DNA of 64,000 nucleotides. It comes from Allocoleopsis franciscana PCC 7113. GTDB taxonomy: Bacteria > Cyanobacteriota > Cyanobacteriia > Cyanobacteriales > Coleofasciculaceae. The position numbers and the translations under genes are program-made. Every line of letters begins with the position of its first letter. Within the stretch, counting starts at the first letter, position 1. Positions 1-8,862 of the stretch are shown piece after piece. Under the pieces are notes generated by a model. The model had not been told where the DNA came from and did no database searches. It saw only the letters and a list, made by a program, of their open reading frames with translations. The DNA lies in the NCBI RefSeq assembly GCF_000317515.1, contig NC_019738.1:7094001-7158000 (forward strand), read 5' to 3'.

Positions 1-162
1 AGTATTGGAAAGCAAAGATCGATGATTGATGAACAGGAAGCGGAGAGGAATGATCAAGTCCGCATTAATGAGGAGCCTAATCGCTCGTTTTTCCGCTCCT
101 GTGTGATGCTCAACTCCGTACTTACTTTAATCCGCGATCGCAAAAAGGATAGCTCGTTTTAA
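1..162 (+). CDS. C-terminal end of an unidentified protein (cut by window edge)
   Basis: Frame 1 is open from the first base to a TAA at 160-162 and gives 53 residues. The stretch is hydrophilic, rich in Glu, Arg and Asp, and ends LTLIRDRKKDSSF. The only sign that it is coding is the uninterrupted frame that runs off the window edge. No family can be named from such a short tail. Some of this could be non-coding, since 160 bases of open frame is not strong evidence. Confidence 0.45.
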   Translation, partial: SIGKQRSMIDEQEAERNDQVRINEEPNRSFFRSCVMLNSVLTLIRDRKKDSSF

Positions 163-252
163 GGTGTGTCTATGAACCAAGAATCTCCGCCTTAAATGTG
201 CGGAGAGTGCCAAGAATCACCTCAACTGCCACCTGCGATAGGTATGCCAGGG

Positions 253-1317
253 TTAGGTTTTAGGGGCGGCTTGCGCTTGCGCTTGTTCCCTCTTGCGTTT
301 AGTTTTGGCCTTGAGGGCTTCTGCCTTTTGAGTCTTGCCAGCTTTCAAGGATCTAGGGGAAGTTTGAGAGGGGCGGGACTTGAGTTGGCGGAACTCAAAA
401 ACATCCCTATCGGGTAAAAATGCCGCTTTGATTTCCACAAAAGATGCTTGCCCCTGCTGTTCTTTGTCCAGTTTGGGATTGAAGCGAAAAGGACGAATCG
501 GCGAATCTTTCCAAATCACAGGAATGTGAGACGCCTTCATAAAGTTAACTTTCTGTTCGATTGGGGCTTCTTTGATATAGGTTAGGCGTTCCTCACTAAA
601 GTTTTTCTGGATGGTGATACAAGGAGTCTGGCAAACAGGAATAAATTGCCACAGCCCAGACAGTTTAAATTCAAAATCCTGCAATTCCTGGTCTATGCTT
701 AAGTTGCGGTTGTTTTCGGTTTCGGATTCAGGTTTTTCAGGAACTCTGTGGAAACCGACGACCTGAAAGCCGACTAAATAGGGCTGTTCGCGCTTAGGAA
801 AGTGAATGATTTTAGGGTACACAATCAAGCGCTGTTGGGACTGCTCTGTGTTTTTTAGGTGTATTTTGAGAGCTTCAAAGGCTTTTTTGTGAGAGGAAGC
901 ATAGAACAAAGGGTATTCTTTGTCACAGATTGTTATGTGTGCTTTTTTGTCCGAAAAGGTCACATCCCCAACAATAATCCCTACCGCCTGAAAGATGGCA
1001 TTGCTATTCTCTGGTAGTGAGGGATCAATTTCTGGGGAGGAAGTAGAAGCGCTTGAGCGCTTGATGGGTTTAAGTATCTTCCTGGTAGGTTCCTGTACGG
1101 GTGCAGGAGCTTCAACGGGTGCAGGAGCTTCAACAGGTACGGAGGCTTCAACGGTTGCGGGTACCTCAACAGATGGGGGTGGTGAGGAGGGAGAGGGCGG
1201 TGTTTCTGAAGCCTTTGAGCTTGGCTTAATCGCAACTAATTTTAGTTTGCTAGTGGCAGGTGCTGGCTCTGTATTTGGCGGAGTTGATTTTGGAGTTGGC
1301 TTCTTTTTCGGTGTCAT
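253..1317 (-). CDS. Pro/Ala-rich protein, distant paralogue of the 56285-57343 protein
   Basis: 354 residues starting at ATG 1317. Residues 1-105 are low complexity, rich in Pro, Lys, Ser and Ala, with near-repeats of VEAPAPVEAPAPV. Residues about 108-310 form a globular part starting FQAVGIIVGDV, followed by LIVYPKIIHFP and LVGFQVVGFHR. The last 45 residues are strongly basic (KAKTKRKREQAQ). The order 'Pro-rich head, AVGIIxG strand, VYP strand, VGxQVVG strand, FxLxG strand, basic tail' is matched by the gene at 56285, which has YRAIGLIRG, VVYPRS, VQIVGVW and FSIRGEV. I therefore infer two divergent members of one cyanobacterial family. Function is unknown; the basic tail hints at RNA, DNA or membrane-surface binding. 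Confidence 0.8.
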   Translation of the reverse strand: MTPKKKPTPKSTPPNTEPAPATSKLKLVAIKPSSKASETPPSPSSPPPSVEVPATVEASVPVEAPAPVEAPAPVQEPTRKILKPIKRSSASTSSPEIDPSLPENSNAIFQAVGIIVGDVTFSDKKAHITICDKEYPLFYASSHKKAFEALKIHLKNTEQSQQRLIVYPKIIHFPKREQPYLVGFQVVGFHRVPEKPESETENNRNLSIDQELQDFEFKLSGLWQFIPVCQTPCITIQKNFSEERLTYIKEAPIEQKVNFMKASHIPVIWKDSPIRPFRFNPKLDKEQQGQASFVEIKAAFLPDRDVFEFRQLKSRPSQTSPRSLKAGKTQKAEALKAKTKRKREQAQAQAAPKT

Positions 1318-1553
1318 AGGAATGTGTTAGCTTATCTTTTCAATTCTAAAAGTTTGTCTTTAAAAACGAAGGTATTTATGGAACGCCAGCCTCAGGTGTC
1401 AATAACACGCTGCTGTTTCTTAATTCGTAAGGGCTATGACCGGTGGTGACCTCATTGCCGCAGACCTTTTTTCTAAATCTGAGTTGGCGCAGGTTTCGTG
1501 ACGTGCGATCATTACCTCAGAGTGGATGACATACTAAAAAAATACCCTATAGC

Positions 1554-1879
1554 GTTGTCAGTGGTGATATCACAGGTGATAGGGTCATTGTTTGGAGTCG
1601 TACTGACCACCCGCACGTATGATTGTGGAGTATGACACAAGTGAATCATTAATCACATTTATAACTTGCTGGATGCCAAGGTGCGTTGTTTCAATGCTCA
1701 AGTGCCTCTTTGGCTACAGTGGAACGACCATGAAGTCAAGAATAACGGCTATACTCGTCAGGTGATTGCAAATGATCACCGCAATACGAAAAAACATTGA
1801 TGTTTTAGCCCGTCGGGCCAAGCAAGCTTTTCTAGAGTACCAACCGATTCGCTATGATCCTAGAGACACAAAGCGCTAG
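1554..1879 (+). pseudogene. phoD: decayed alkaline phosphatase D (PhoD) remnant
   Basis: Three reading-frame pieces in order match PhoD-type phosphatases. The first begins VVSGDITGDRVIVWSR, the start of the PhoD N-terminal domain. A frame change near 1612 continues with RMIVEYDTSES. The frame then shifts again into NLLDAKVRCFNAQVPLWLQW and NDHEVKNN, the metallophosphatase DDHEV-type motif, though the family's DDHE reads NDHE here. A slip in an A-run near 1795 leads to RAKQAFLEYQPIRYDPRD and a TAG. Well over 100 residues between the N-terminal domain and the NLLD segment are absent, and everything after the last piece is missing. This is a dead fragment, not a functional gene. The rest of 1318-2031 shows no gene. 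Confidence 0.82.
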
Positions 1880-2031
1880 ATTATTCTAAGTGAGTGATTT
1901 ACATCACAGGGTGATAGAGTGTCTGTCACATTTCGTTTCAGGAGTGCATCACAGGAGCCATAACTCCCGATCACTGAAGATGTAGGTAATTGAACGGATA
2001 GTATAATTACAGAGCTTTTAAACAAGGAATT

Positions 2032-2238
2032 ATGAGACAGGCTGAAATTTGCTTCCCAAAATTCCCCGTTGAACACCTAGCGAATCGCATCATGTGCCTT
2101 CGCAAAATTACTCGGATTGACCAACATTTATTTATGTCGGCTCTCTTGTCTAAAAAAGCTCTATCGCCAGAAGAGAAAAACCTCGTAGAAAAGGTTTATC
2201 AGGGATTGAACAAGGGCTGGATTAAAGTAGTGGACTAA
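2032..2238 (+). CDS. small conserved-looking hypothetical protein
   Basis: 68 residues, with ATG at 2032 preceded by AAGGAA at suitable spacing, which supports the start. It is mixed alpha-helical, with no signal peptide or membrane segment. The C-terminal half reads LSPEEKNLVEKVYQGLNKGW, like a short helical regulator or adaptor. I do not recognise a named family. It stands alone between the PhoD relic and a convergent TMEM14-like gene, so context gives no function. Confidence 0.65.
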   Translation: MRQAEICFPKFPVEHLANRIMCLRKITRIDQHLFMSALLSKKALSPEEKNLVEKVYQGLNKGWIKVVD

Positions 2239-2407
2239 ATCTAAATCAGTAAGGTCTTCTTAATTTACCAAAACCACTACATACCATTTATTATTTCTTT
2301 TATCAATTAACTTTACTAGGGTGCATCCCCATTGAGCCGTTTCAGCCTGATGTGGGCACTCTAAAAACTTACAAAAAGAATACCTGCTAGCTTCCAGAGG
2401 CGATGCT

Positions 2408-2752
2408 CTAAGTTAACAAGCCACCTCCGGAGAGCAAGCCCAGTAAAAATATAACGGTAGCAGCCAGAGAAAATAACGTCATTAATCCCGCTGGCATAAA
2501 AGCACGGGTTTTGAAAAAGCGAATGACGAAGACGATAAACAGAACCAAACCCAAAAAGGTTGCCAATCCCAACCCGACTAACGGAATTTGGCGACAGATG
2601 AACCAAGCAACTAGTAATGCAATCCCACTCGCTACACCGCTAAACAGTGACACTTGGCTCTTGGCTTTAACATACCCCATTACACCGCCCAGCAGGACGA
2701 CAATTCCGTAAACCAGGATAGACCAAGTCGCAATTACAAACAAATTGTTCAT
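2408..2752 (-). CDS. TMEM14-family small membrane protein
   Basis: 114 residues with four hydrophobic segments at about 4-27, 33-50, 57-77 and 88-110, which fills nearly the whole chain. The pattern GxxxLxGGVMGYVKAKSQVSLFSG followed by short Gly-rich helices is characteristic of the TMEM14 (Tmemb_14) family, found in cyanobacteria, plastids (FAX fatty-acid exporters) and mitochondria. Membrane location is clear. Fatty-acid or small-molecule transport is only an inference from the plant relatives. Single-gene unit with ATG start. Confidence 0.85.
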   Translation of the reverse strand: MNNLFVIATWSILVYGIVVLLGGVMGYVKAKSQVSLFSGVASGIALLVAWFICRQIPLVGLGLATFLGLVLFIVFVIRFFKTRAFMPAGLMTLFSLAATVIFLLGLLSGGGLLT

Positions 2753-2816
2753 TTTATTAAGAATCGCTGGTGTGGCACGTTAGCGTAGAAAGCGAGAAAT
2801 TTGGAGATTTACGGGT

Positions 2817-2912
2817 ATGAGCCTACATGATGCGTTGATGTTAGGACTACTACTGAGTCCTGGTCTTTTACTGTCAATCGTGATTATGCTTACTTTTGCC
2901 GCTGGTGGCTAA
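2817..2912 (+). CDS. possible 31-residue single-span membrane peptide
   Basis: ATG at 2817 with GGAG about 10 bases upstream opens a 31-codon frame ending TAA at 2910-2912. The product is almost one hydrophobic helix (ALMLGLLLSPGLLLSIVIML followed by TFAAGG). The size and layout resemble the tiny single-helix subunits common in cyanobacterial thylakoid complexes, but I cannot match it to any known Pet, Psa, Psb or Ndh subunit. It could be a chance ORF. Confidence 0.45.
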   Translation: MSLHDALMLGLLLSPGLLLSIVIMLTFAAGG

Positions 2913-3028
2913 TCGAGTTGTTTTACTCATAGGGGCTAGCAAGTTTAAATCAGCACAATCACTTTTCACTTAAGAGTCAAACACAAACACTGAGACTTTA
3001 CAAGCTGACTCAAATTCACAGTTAGCTC

Positions 3029-3058
3029 CCCCCGTAATCGGCTGAGGTGTTACGGGGG
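3029..3058 (-). terminator. hairpin downstream of the DUF760 gene
   Basis: Perfect 9-bp stem (CCCCCGTAA at 3029-3037 pairs with TTACGGGGG at 3050-3058) just past the stop of the gene ending at 3087. There is no good T-run on the minus strand, so this may be a weak terminator or an mRNA 3' end stabiliser. Confidence 0.5.
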
Positions 3059-3086
3059 ACTTCAGGAATTTCCAACAGCACGGTGT

Positions 3087-3467
3087 TTACTGCTCAGGTC
3101 GTTTGGCAGAGTTATCGGATTTCTCACCGTGACGGGGTTCTCGACGCAAAGGAACTGAGTCGATGAGCGCTGTTTCCAGTTCCATTCGTTGTTCCATCTG
3201 ACGCAAGAAGTAGCCAGTCATCATTGCTGAAGCTAGCAAGCCGGCTAAGTTTTCCCGATCAGTGGTAATTTGGACGTTGAAGTTTTCTGAAGGCAGCATC
3301 CCAACCAGTCCCTGAACGTTCTGAGAGATGATTTGTTGAATCTCTGGGGTTGCGGATTTGGCAACCCGGGACAAAACGTCCGGAGATTGGTGCTGAAGAT
3401 AGTTCAGCAGTGGGTTAGCTTGCTCATCTTCCGGTTGGGAACTGAGAAAGTCAGGGTTAAATACCAT
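3087..3467 (-). CDS. DUF760 family protein
   Basis: 126 residues, ATG at 3467. The sequence NPLLNYLQHQSPDVLSRVAK followed by ISQNVQGLVGMLP and LAGLLASAMMTGYFLRQMEQ is the hallmark of DUF760, a soluble helical family restricted to cyanobacteria and plastids. Members are about this length. In plants a DUF760 protein has been linked to turnover of plastid enzymes, but no role is established for cyanobacteria, so function stays open. It may be co-directional with scpB upstream (150-bp gap). Confidence 0.85.
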   Translation of the reverse strand: MVFNPDFLSSQPEDEQANPLLNYLQHQSPDVLSRVAKSATPEIQQIISQNVQGLVGMLPSENFNVQITTDRENLAGLLASAMMTGYFLRQMEQRMELETALIDSVPLRREPRHGEKSDNSAKRPEQ

Positions 3468-3617
3468 TAGGAATCTCAGGTTTTGACTTAACTTAGTTTC
3501 TACTCTAAACGATTGTGCCGTCTGGCGACCTCTGATTTTCGTCCTAAATCGTAGTTCTTTAGAAATAAATTTTGATAAAAAACGCTTTATAAAGCAACAA
3601 TAAAGGGTTATTCAGGA

Positions 3618-4103
3618 TTAGGACGGCTGCTCTACTGGTGGAAGGAGTTGCTCTAATTCAAAGTGTTCATGAAATTTATCCGTGACTTGTAACCAGTAGG
3701 AACGACCATCGGTTTGGCGGCGTCTCTGGACGAATCCGAGGGCAATCAGTTCTTGAATATGTTGGTAGGCACCACTACCTCTCAGTTCAATCAGATCCGT
3801 TTGGGCAATGGTTTTTTTCAGTGCGATCGCGGCTAAAGTTCTTAAAGCACCCACACCTAATTCAGCAGGAACTAAATTTTGCATTAAGTCTTGAAATGAT
3901 GACCTTAACTGTAAGCTGTAACCGGCAGGTGTTTCAATCACTTCCAGGGCGCTATCTCGGTGGGCATAGTCTGCCATGAGTTCAATTAGGGCGTCTTCAA
4001 TCGTGTCCTTGTCGCATCCGGCAAATTCAGCAATTTCTGCGATCGAAAGGGGCTTTCCCTTCAGGTAGAGTATGGCTTCTATCTGGGTAGCTAGGCGAGG
4101 CAT
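3618..4103 (-). CDS. scpB: segregation and condensation protein B (ScpB)
   Basis: 161 residues from ATG 4103; a TTG two codons upstream is less likely. ScpB is the small winged-helix partner of ScpA in the SMC condensin complex that compacts and segregates the chromosome. Visible features are the N-terminal wHTH start LATQIEAILYLKGKPLSIAE, the second wHTH with GALRTLAAIALKKTIAQTDL, and the strand/wing RGSGAYQHIQELIALGFVQ. It is shorter at the C-terminus than many ScpB proteins, as is usual in cyanobacteria. scpA is not adjacent. Confidence 0.92.
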   Translation of the reverse strand: MPRLATQIEAILYLKGKPLSIAEIAEFAGCDKDTIEDALIELMADYAHRDSALEVIETPAGYSLQLRSSFQDLMQNLVPAELGVGALRTLAAIALKKTIAQTDLIELRGSGAYQHIQELIALGFVQRRRQTDGRSYWLQVTDKFHEHFELEQLLPPVEQPS

Positions 4104-4252
4104 GAACAATTTTGGATTCTAGATTTTGGATGTTAGATGTTGAATCGAGAGCTACCAGTAGAGTGGACAGTGTTCACATATTACTAATACTACATAGCGC
4201 TTCATTAGTTTAAACGCCAACGAGATTTTATTACTTCCCATTCCCCATGCCC

Positions 4253-5104
4253 TCAATCCAATTGGCGTCCGGTACGCTCAACAAAGATATCTTCTAGGTT
4301 AGAGGGACGAACCATGATACCGGTTTTATCCGGTAAGCTATCCAAGTAGGCATTCGCTTGTGCTAAGTCAGGAAAGAATTTGTACTCAAAACGTTCCCCA
4401 ACTTGTTTCATCACCAATCCCTCTCCATGTTGTGCTTTGAGTTGTTGGAGAGTTCCGAGTTCAATGAGTTGTCCGGCGTCCATAATCCCAATGCGATTGC
4501 ATAAAAACTCCACCTCATCCATATAGTGGGTGGTGAGTAACATCGTCATCCCCTGTTTATTCAAATCGCGAATAATTTCCCAGAGGCGGCGGCGGGTTTG
4601 GGGATCAAGTCCTACGGTAGGTTCATCCAAAAACAGAACTTTGGGTTCGTGCAATAGCGCCCTAGCAATTTGTAGGCGGCGCTTCATGCCACCCGAAAGG
4701 GTTTTGACTAAACTATCGCGTCGATCTGCCAATTCAACATACTCTAACCATTGATTAATCAGCCGCTGACGCTTGGGATTCGGAATGTGGTGTAAGCGTC
4801 CGTGCAGTTCCATGTTTTCCCAGACGGTGAGGTCGGCATCGACGCTAATTTGTTGCAATACAACGCCGATATTCTCTTTCACTTGTTGTCTGTTGCGTAC
4901 AACATCGTAACCCGCAACCTCAATTTGACCAGAACTGGGTCGAGTCAGGGTGGTTAGCATCCGAATGGTGGTAGATTTGCCAGCACCATTGGGGCCGAGT
5001 AGGCCAAACATCTCTCCCGATTCGATGGTGAAGGAGAGGTCGTTAACAACGGGGACTTTGTCGTAGGTTTTGTGGACGTTCTGAAGGGAAACGGCAGATG
5101 GCAT
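4253..5104 (-). CDS. ABC transporter ATP-binding protein (DrrA/CcmA type)
   Basis: 283 residues. Walker A is GPNGAGKST (about 37-45), the signature is LSGGMKRRLQIARAL, Walker B is VLFLDEPTVGLD, and the switch His lies in LLTTHYMDE. The C-terminal extension with SNLEDIFVERTGR is typical of exporters that pair with ABC-2 permeases. It would power export of an unknown lipid, drug or polysaccharide. No permease lies next to it, so its partner must be elsewhere, unlike the second such ATPase at 13269-14210. Confidence 0.9.
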   Translation of the reverse strand: MPSAVSLQNVHKTYDKVPVVNDLSFTIESGEMFGLLGPNGAGKSTTIRMLTTLTRPSSGQIEVAGYDVVRNRQQVKENIGVVLQQISVDADLTVWENMELHGRLHHIPNPKRQRLINQWLEYVELADRRDSLVKTLSGGMKRRLQIARALLHEPKVLFLDEPTVGLDPQTRRRLWEIIRDLNKQGMTMLLTTHYMDEVEFLCNRIGIMDAGQLIELGTLQQLKAQHGEGLVMKQVGERFEYKFFPDLAQANAYLDSLPDKTGIMVRPSNLEDIFVERTGRQLD

Positions 5105-5255
5105 AGATGCCTGTACAAGATGGGTCAGCTTTACGGATTATCATATCTTGGGTTGCTAGAAGAGTGGTTGAAACCCAAAGCCTTTCCCTGCACAATGAAA
5201 TTCTATATCATGAAAAGTTAATTTATTCAAGGAAAGATTGACTTTTGCACGAGGT

Positions 5256-5963
5256 CTATTGAGAAAACAGCCTCATTGTCACGTTTTGTAACACTCGTAA
5301 TCCCTGCATCGCTCCCCGAATTAGACGGGTAGCGGCAATGGGTTGCCGTATCAGGGCGATCGCTAAGGGTAAAGGTTGAAGCGCACCCTCAGGGGTGAGT
5401 GCGGATGTAAGATTGGGCAGGTTGTGGCGAGAGTCGTCGCTGATCACTCGTAGCATGGCGACTGGCACTCCAGCTTGAGAGAGAACCTCCAAAGCCGCAA
5501 ATCCTTCCATATCGACCACTTGGGTATCGTAGAGTTGACCAAGATGGCGTTTTTCGTCAGCAGAACAAATAATGCGATCGCTCGTGAACCCCTTCACCAG
5601 AGAAACCCCTGCTTTTAGCTTGTCCTGCAATAACCAGGTCAGTTCGCCATCAAAGCAGCGCCATACAGGAGTAGCATCACTTGACTGATAAGCACATTTG
5701 TGATATAGAACAACATCCCCAATAGCCAATTGAGACGATAAACTTCCACCTAAACCCATGATCAAAATGCTTTTAGGCTTCTTTGACAGAAAAGCCTCGG
5801 TCTGTTGCCATTGTTCCAGATAAAGTGTGACAGGCTTAGAGCCAACGGGAATGGGCAGCACTAACGGTTTTGTAGGCTGAACACCGCTTAAACCTCGACA
5901 GACGGCCTGATATTCGGCTCCTTGAGGAACCAGAATAATTTCGGGGAGTGGGGAATCGGTCAT
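5256..5963 (-). CDS. hpnG: nucleoside phosphorylase-like protein, HpnG-type (hopanoid side chain)
   Basis: 235 residues from ATG 5963. It has the phosphorylase/nucleosidase fold: ILIMGLGGSLSSQLAIGDVV near residue 85 (the GxGGxL...GDVV loop), then VVDMEGFAALEVLSQAGVPV with the active-site Met-Glu pair, and LRVISDDS with the acidic residue that contacts the purine base. This combination matches the PNP_UDP_1 proteins annotated HpnG, which release adenine from adenosylhopane during bacteriohopanepolyol synthesis. Divergent neighbours include an HpnA-like epimerase, which supports that reading. An unrelated nucleosidase role (for example MTA/SAH) is possible but less likely, because the sequence lacks the usual Mtn pattern. 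Confidence 0.75.
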   Translation of the reverse strand: MTDSPLPEIILVPQGAEYQAVCRGLSGVQPTKPLVLPIPVGSKPVTLYLEQWQQTEAFLSKKPKSILIMGLGGSLSSQLAIGDVVLYHKCAYQSSDATPVWRCFDGELTWLLQDKLKAGVSLVKGFTSDRIICSADEKRHLGQLYDTQVVDMEGFAALEVLSQAGVPVAMLRVISDDSRHNLPNLTSALTPEGALQPLPLAIALIRQPIAATRLIRGAMQGLRVLQNVTMRLFSQ

Positions 5964-6063
5964 CAAAGAGCAATGACTATGGTGTATAGTTCCACAAAGC
6001 TAAGGTCGGTAACGATAGAATCGCATAGATCTTGGCTGTAATTCGCACAATCTGTCTCCCACA

Positions 6064-8862
6064 ATGGTAGAGCCGACTCGCAAAAAAGCCCTAAGAGAGC
6101 GATTTAATATTTCCCAGTTAGCGATCGAGTTTCCCTGGTTGAGTATCAGCTTTTGGATTGCGGTGACTGTCGCAGGGATATTGGCTTTCAGTTCTCTAAA
6201 GTATGCGTTGTTCCCGGATATTACCTTTCCCGTGGTGGTGGTGAATGCCTCTGCGCCACTCAAAACGGCTCTGGATACCGAAAGTCAACTGACTAATCCC
6301 ATTGAGCAACAACTGAAATCCTTAGAAAAGCTGGATGAGAGCCGTTCTTCCTCCTATCCTGGTCAAAGCGTCGTCAGTTTATCGTTTGCGGTGGGGACGA
6401 ACCTGGAAAATGTCAGTCGTCAGGTGGAAACGTCACTGAAGAATTTAAAGCTGCCTGCGGGAGCAACGTTTAAGGTGATTCCCCTCAACTTGAACGAATC
6501 TGCGGTTGTGAGTTACGCCATCCAAAGTTCATCCCAAAACCTGACGGATTTAGCGAAGCTTGCCAAGGACAAAATTGTGCCTGCTATCTCCCAAATACCG
6601 GGAGTCCTGAAAGTTGAGCTACTGGGTGAACCCCCTTCATCACCTCTGTCTCTCTCATCAGCCAGTCAGGCTCTCGGTCAAGGGGCGACCTTAGTGCGAT
6701 TTAATGGTCAAGATGCCCTAGGGTTTCAAGTCATCAAGCGGGGGGATGCGAACACGCTGGATGTGGTGAGTCAAGTGGAAAAAGAGGTTGAGAAGCTCAA
6801 ATCTAACCTGTCCGGCGTAAAACTCACCCTTGCCTCAACTCAGGCTGACTATATTCGCGAGGCAACTCACGCGACGATTGATGCGTTGATTCTTGCGGTA
6901 GTGCTATCGGTTTTAGTGATTTTTCCCTTCTTGTGGAACCTACGAGCAACACTGATTACAGCATTGGCGATTCCCATCTCCCTGTTGGGGACATTTATCG
7001 TCATGGCGATTTTTGGCTTCAATCTAGAAACCATCACGTTGCTGGCATTGGCGCTAGTGATTGGGATTATCGTCGATGATGCGATCGTCGATGTGGAGAA
7101 CATCACCCGGCATATTGAAAATGGAGAAACGCCTCGTCGTGCAGCGATCATCGCCACAAAAGAAATTGGTGTCACGGTTTCAGCCGCTACCTTTACCATC
7201 GTGGCGGTGTTTCTGCCAGTGGGTTTAATGGGAGGTGTACTGGGACAGTTCTTTAAGCCTTTTGGGATAACGGTTTCAGCCGCAGTACTGACCTCATTGC
7301 TGGTTGCTCGAACGCTATCGCCGTTATTAGCATCCCGATGGCTGAAACCCACAAGTACTAACCGACGAGAGGGTAACGGGTCTCGCTTTGAACAATGGTA
7401 CCGAAACTTACTGGCTTGGTCTTTGCATCACCGATGGATGGTGGTGGGATTGGCAGTTTTGAGTTTGGCGATCGGTTTAGGGTTAATTCCGCTAATTCCC
7501 AAGGGGTTTATTCCCAAACTCGATCGCGGTGAATTCAATATTACTTATACGGCTCCTTTACCCACCATTCCCAAAGAACTTTCCTCCGCTTCATCCTTAG
7601 GGGGGATGCCATCAACGTCGCCTAATGGTGAATCTTCCTCACCTTTAGCGGGAGCCAGTAATTTTCCTGCCCCCGCCGATTTGCAGAAATCTCTTACTGC
7701 TGCCCAGAATGGCTCTCTTTCACCGGATGCTGTACAGGCATTACGGCAAGCTCAAGCGGCTTCCGCGTTTAATCCCCTCAATGATTCGCTTCAGGTGGCT
7801 AAGCAGTTGGATGATTTTGTGCGGAAATCGCCTCAAGTCAAGGATGTCTTTACCATTGTCGGGTCGCGTCAGGGGGAACCGAATAAGGGTAGACTCTATG
7901 TGAAACTCAATAGCGACCGCACCCTGAAAACAGCGGACGTGCAAAACCAATTGCGCGACTCGTTGCCCCAGATTGCCGGTGTCACGACGAGTATTGAAGA
8001 TATTCAATTTGTGGATACGGGTGGGGACAAACCGCTCAAGTTAGCGTTACTGGGGGACAACCTCGAAGAACTCAACCGCACGGCTAACCAACTCAAACAG
8101 CGGCTTGAGAAACGGCCTGAATTTACGGATGTAACCTCTAGTACGACAGCCAATCAACCAGGCACAATCTTGGAAATTCAGCATGATAACACTCGCCGCA
8201 CTGCTTCTGTCGGTGCCAATTTGGGACAAAATGCGACATTAGGAAATGCAACGGATCGTATGGTTGCAGAAGCCAAAGCGGTTCTCCCTGCTGGAATCAC
8301 CCTTGATTTAGGCGGAGATTCTGCCCGGAGTAGCCAAATTTTAGGCAGTTTTGGTACAACGTTGGGGCTGTCAGTTTTATGCATTCTGGTGGTGTTGGCG
8401 TTGCTATTTCAAAGCTGGCTTGACCCCCTGGTGATTATGTTCTCTCTGCCGTTATCCATTGTCGGGGCAATGCTAGGGTTACTAATCACTCGTAGCGATT
8501 TCGGCATGATTTCCCTGATCGGTATCATTTTTTTGATCGGGCTAATCAACAAAAATGCCATCTTGATTGTGGATTACATCAACCAGTTACGAAAATCTGG
8601 GTTGAATCAGACTGAAGCGATTCTTCAAGCCTGCCCCGTAAGACTGCGACCGATTCTCATGACGACAGCGTCCACCATTTTGGGAATGCTGCCACTGGCA
8701 TTAGGTTTGGGGGCGGGGGCTGAGTTACGGGCACCGATGGCGGTGGCAATTATTGGTGGATTAACCACAGCCACACTGTTGAGCCTGATTGTTGTTCCCG
8801 TTGTCTATGCTGTGCTGGACGATTTACGCAGTCGATTCTCCAAAGGTAAGAGGTTTGTCTGA
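6064..8862 (+). CDS. RND-superfamily permease lacking docking subdomains
   Basis: 932 residues, ATG at 6064. TM1 is at about 25-45. TM4 carries LVIGIIVDDAIVDVEN (about 331-346), whose paired Asp match the proton-relay aspartates of AcrB, and GLINKNAILIVDY (about 826-838) supplies the relay Lys. AcrB-type pumps have about 1030-1050 residues. Here the first periplasmic loop (about 50-272) is some 85 residues short at the point where AcrB has its TolC-docking insertion, and is bridged by PPSSPLSLSSASQALGQGA. The second loop goes from ILEIQHDN straight to ANLGQNATL, losing the second docking insertion, but has a Ser/Pro/Ala-rich segment at about 505-575. No membrane-fusion protein is adjacent. 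The stop overlaps the hpnA start (TGATG), so the two are translationally coupled. Confidence 0.88.
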   Translation: MVEPTRKKALRERFNISQLAIEFPWLSISFWIAVTVAGILAFSSLKYALFPDITFPVVVVNASAPLKTALDTESQLTNPIEQQLKSLEKLDESRSSSYPGQSVVSLSFAVGTNLENVSRQVETSLKNLKLPAGATFKVIPLNLNESAVVSYAIQSSSQNLTDLAKLAKDKIVPAISQIPGVLKVELLGEPPSSPLSLSSASQALGQGATLVRFNGQDALGFQVIKRGDANTLDVVSQVEKEVEKLKSNLSGVKLTLASTQADYIREATHATIDALILAVVLSVLVIFPFLWNLRATLITALAIPISLLGTFIVMAIFGFNLETITLLALALVIGIIVDDAIVDVENITRHIENGETPRRAAIIATKEIGVTVSAATFTIVAVFLPVGLMGGVLGQFFKPFGITVSAAVLTSLLVARTLSPLLASRWLKPTSTNRREGNGSRFEQWYRNLLAWSLHHRWMVVGLAVLSLAIGLGLIPLIPKGFIPKLDRGEFNITYTAPLPTIPKELSSASSLGGMPSTSPNGESSSPLAGASNFPAPADLQKSLTAAQNGSLSPDAVQALRQAQAASAFNPLNDSLQVAKQLDDFVRKSPQVKDVFTIVGSRQGEPNKGRLYVKLNSDRTLKTADVQNQLRDSLPQIAGVTTSIEDIQFVDTGGDKPLKLALLGDNLEELNRTANQLKQRLEKRPEFTDVTSSTTANQPGTILEIQHDNTRRTASVGANLGQNATLGNATDRMVAEAKAVLPAGITLDLGGDSARSSQILGSFGTTLGLSVLCILVVLALLFQSWLDPLVIMFSLPLSIVGAMLGLLITRSDFGMISLIGIIFLIGLINKNAILIVDYINQLRKSGLNQTEAILQACPVRLRPILMTTASTILGMLPLALGLGAGAELRAPMAVAIIGGLTTATLLSLIVVPVVYAVLDDLRSRFSKGKRFV

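Noticed and set aside
995-1330. Plus-strand ORF with Gly/Ala/Thr repeats
   Set aside because: Antisense shadow of the Pro/Ala-rich minus-strand gene; the repeats mirror its PAP repeats.
6867-7352. 161-residue minus-strand ORF
   Set aside because: Antisense to conserved RND motifs including the proton-relay helix.
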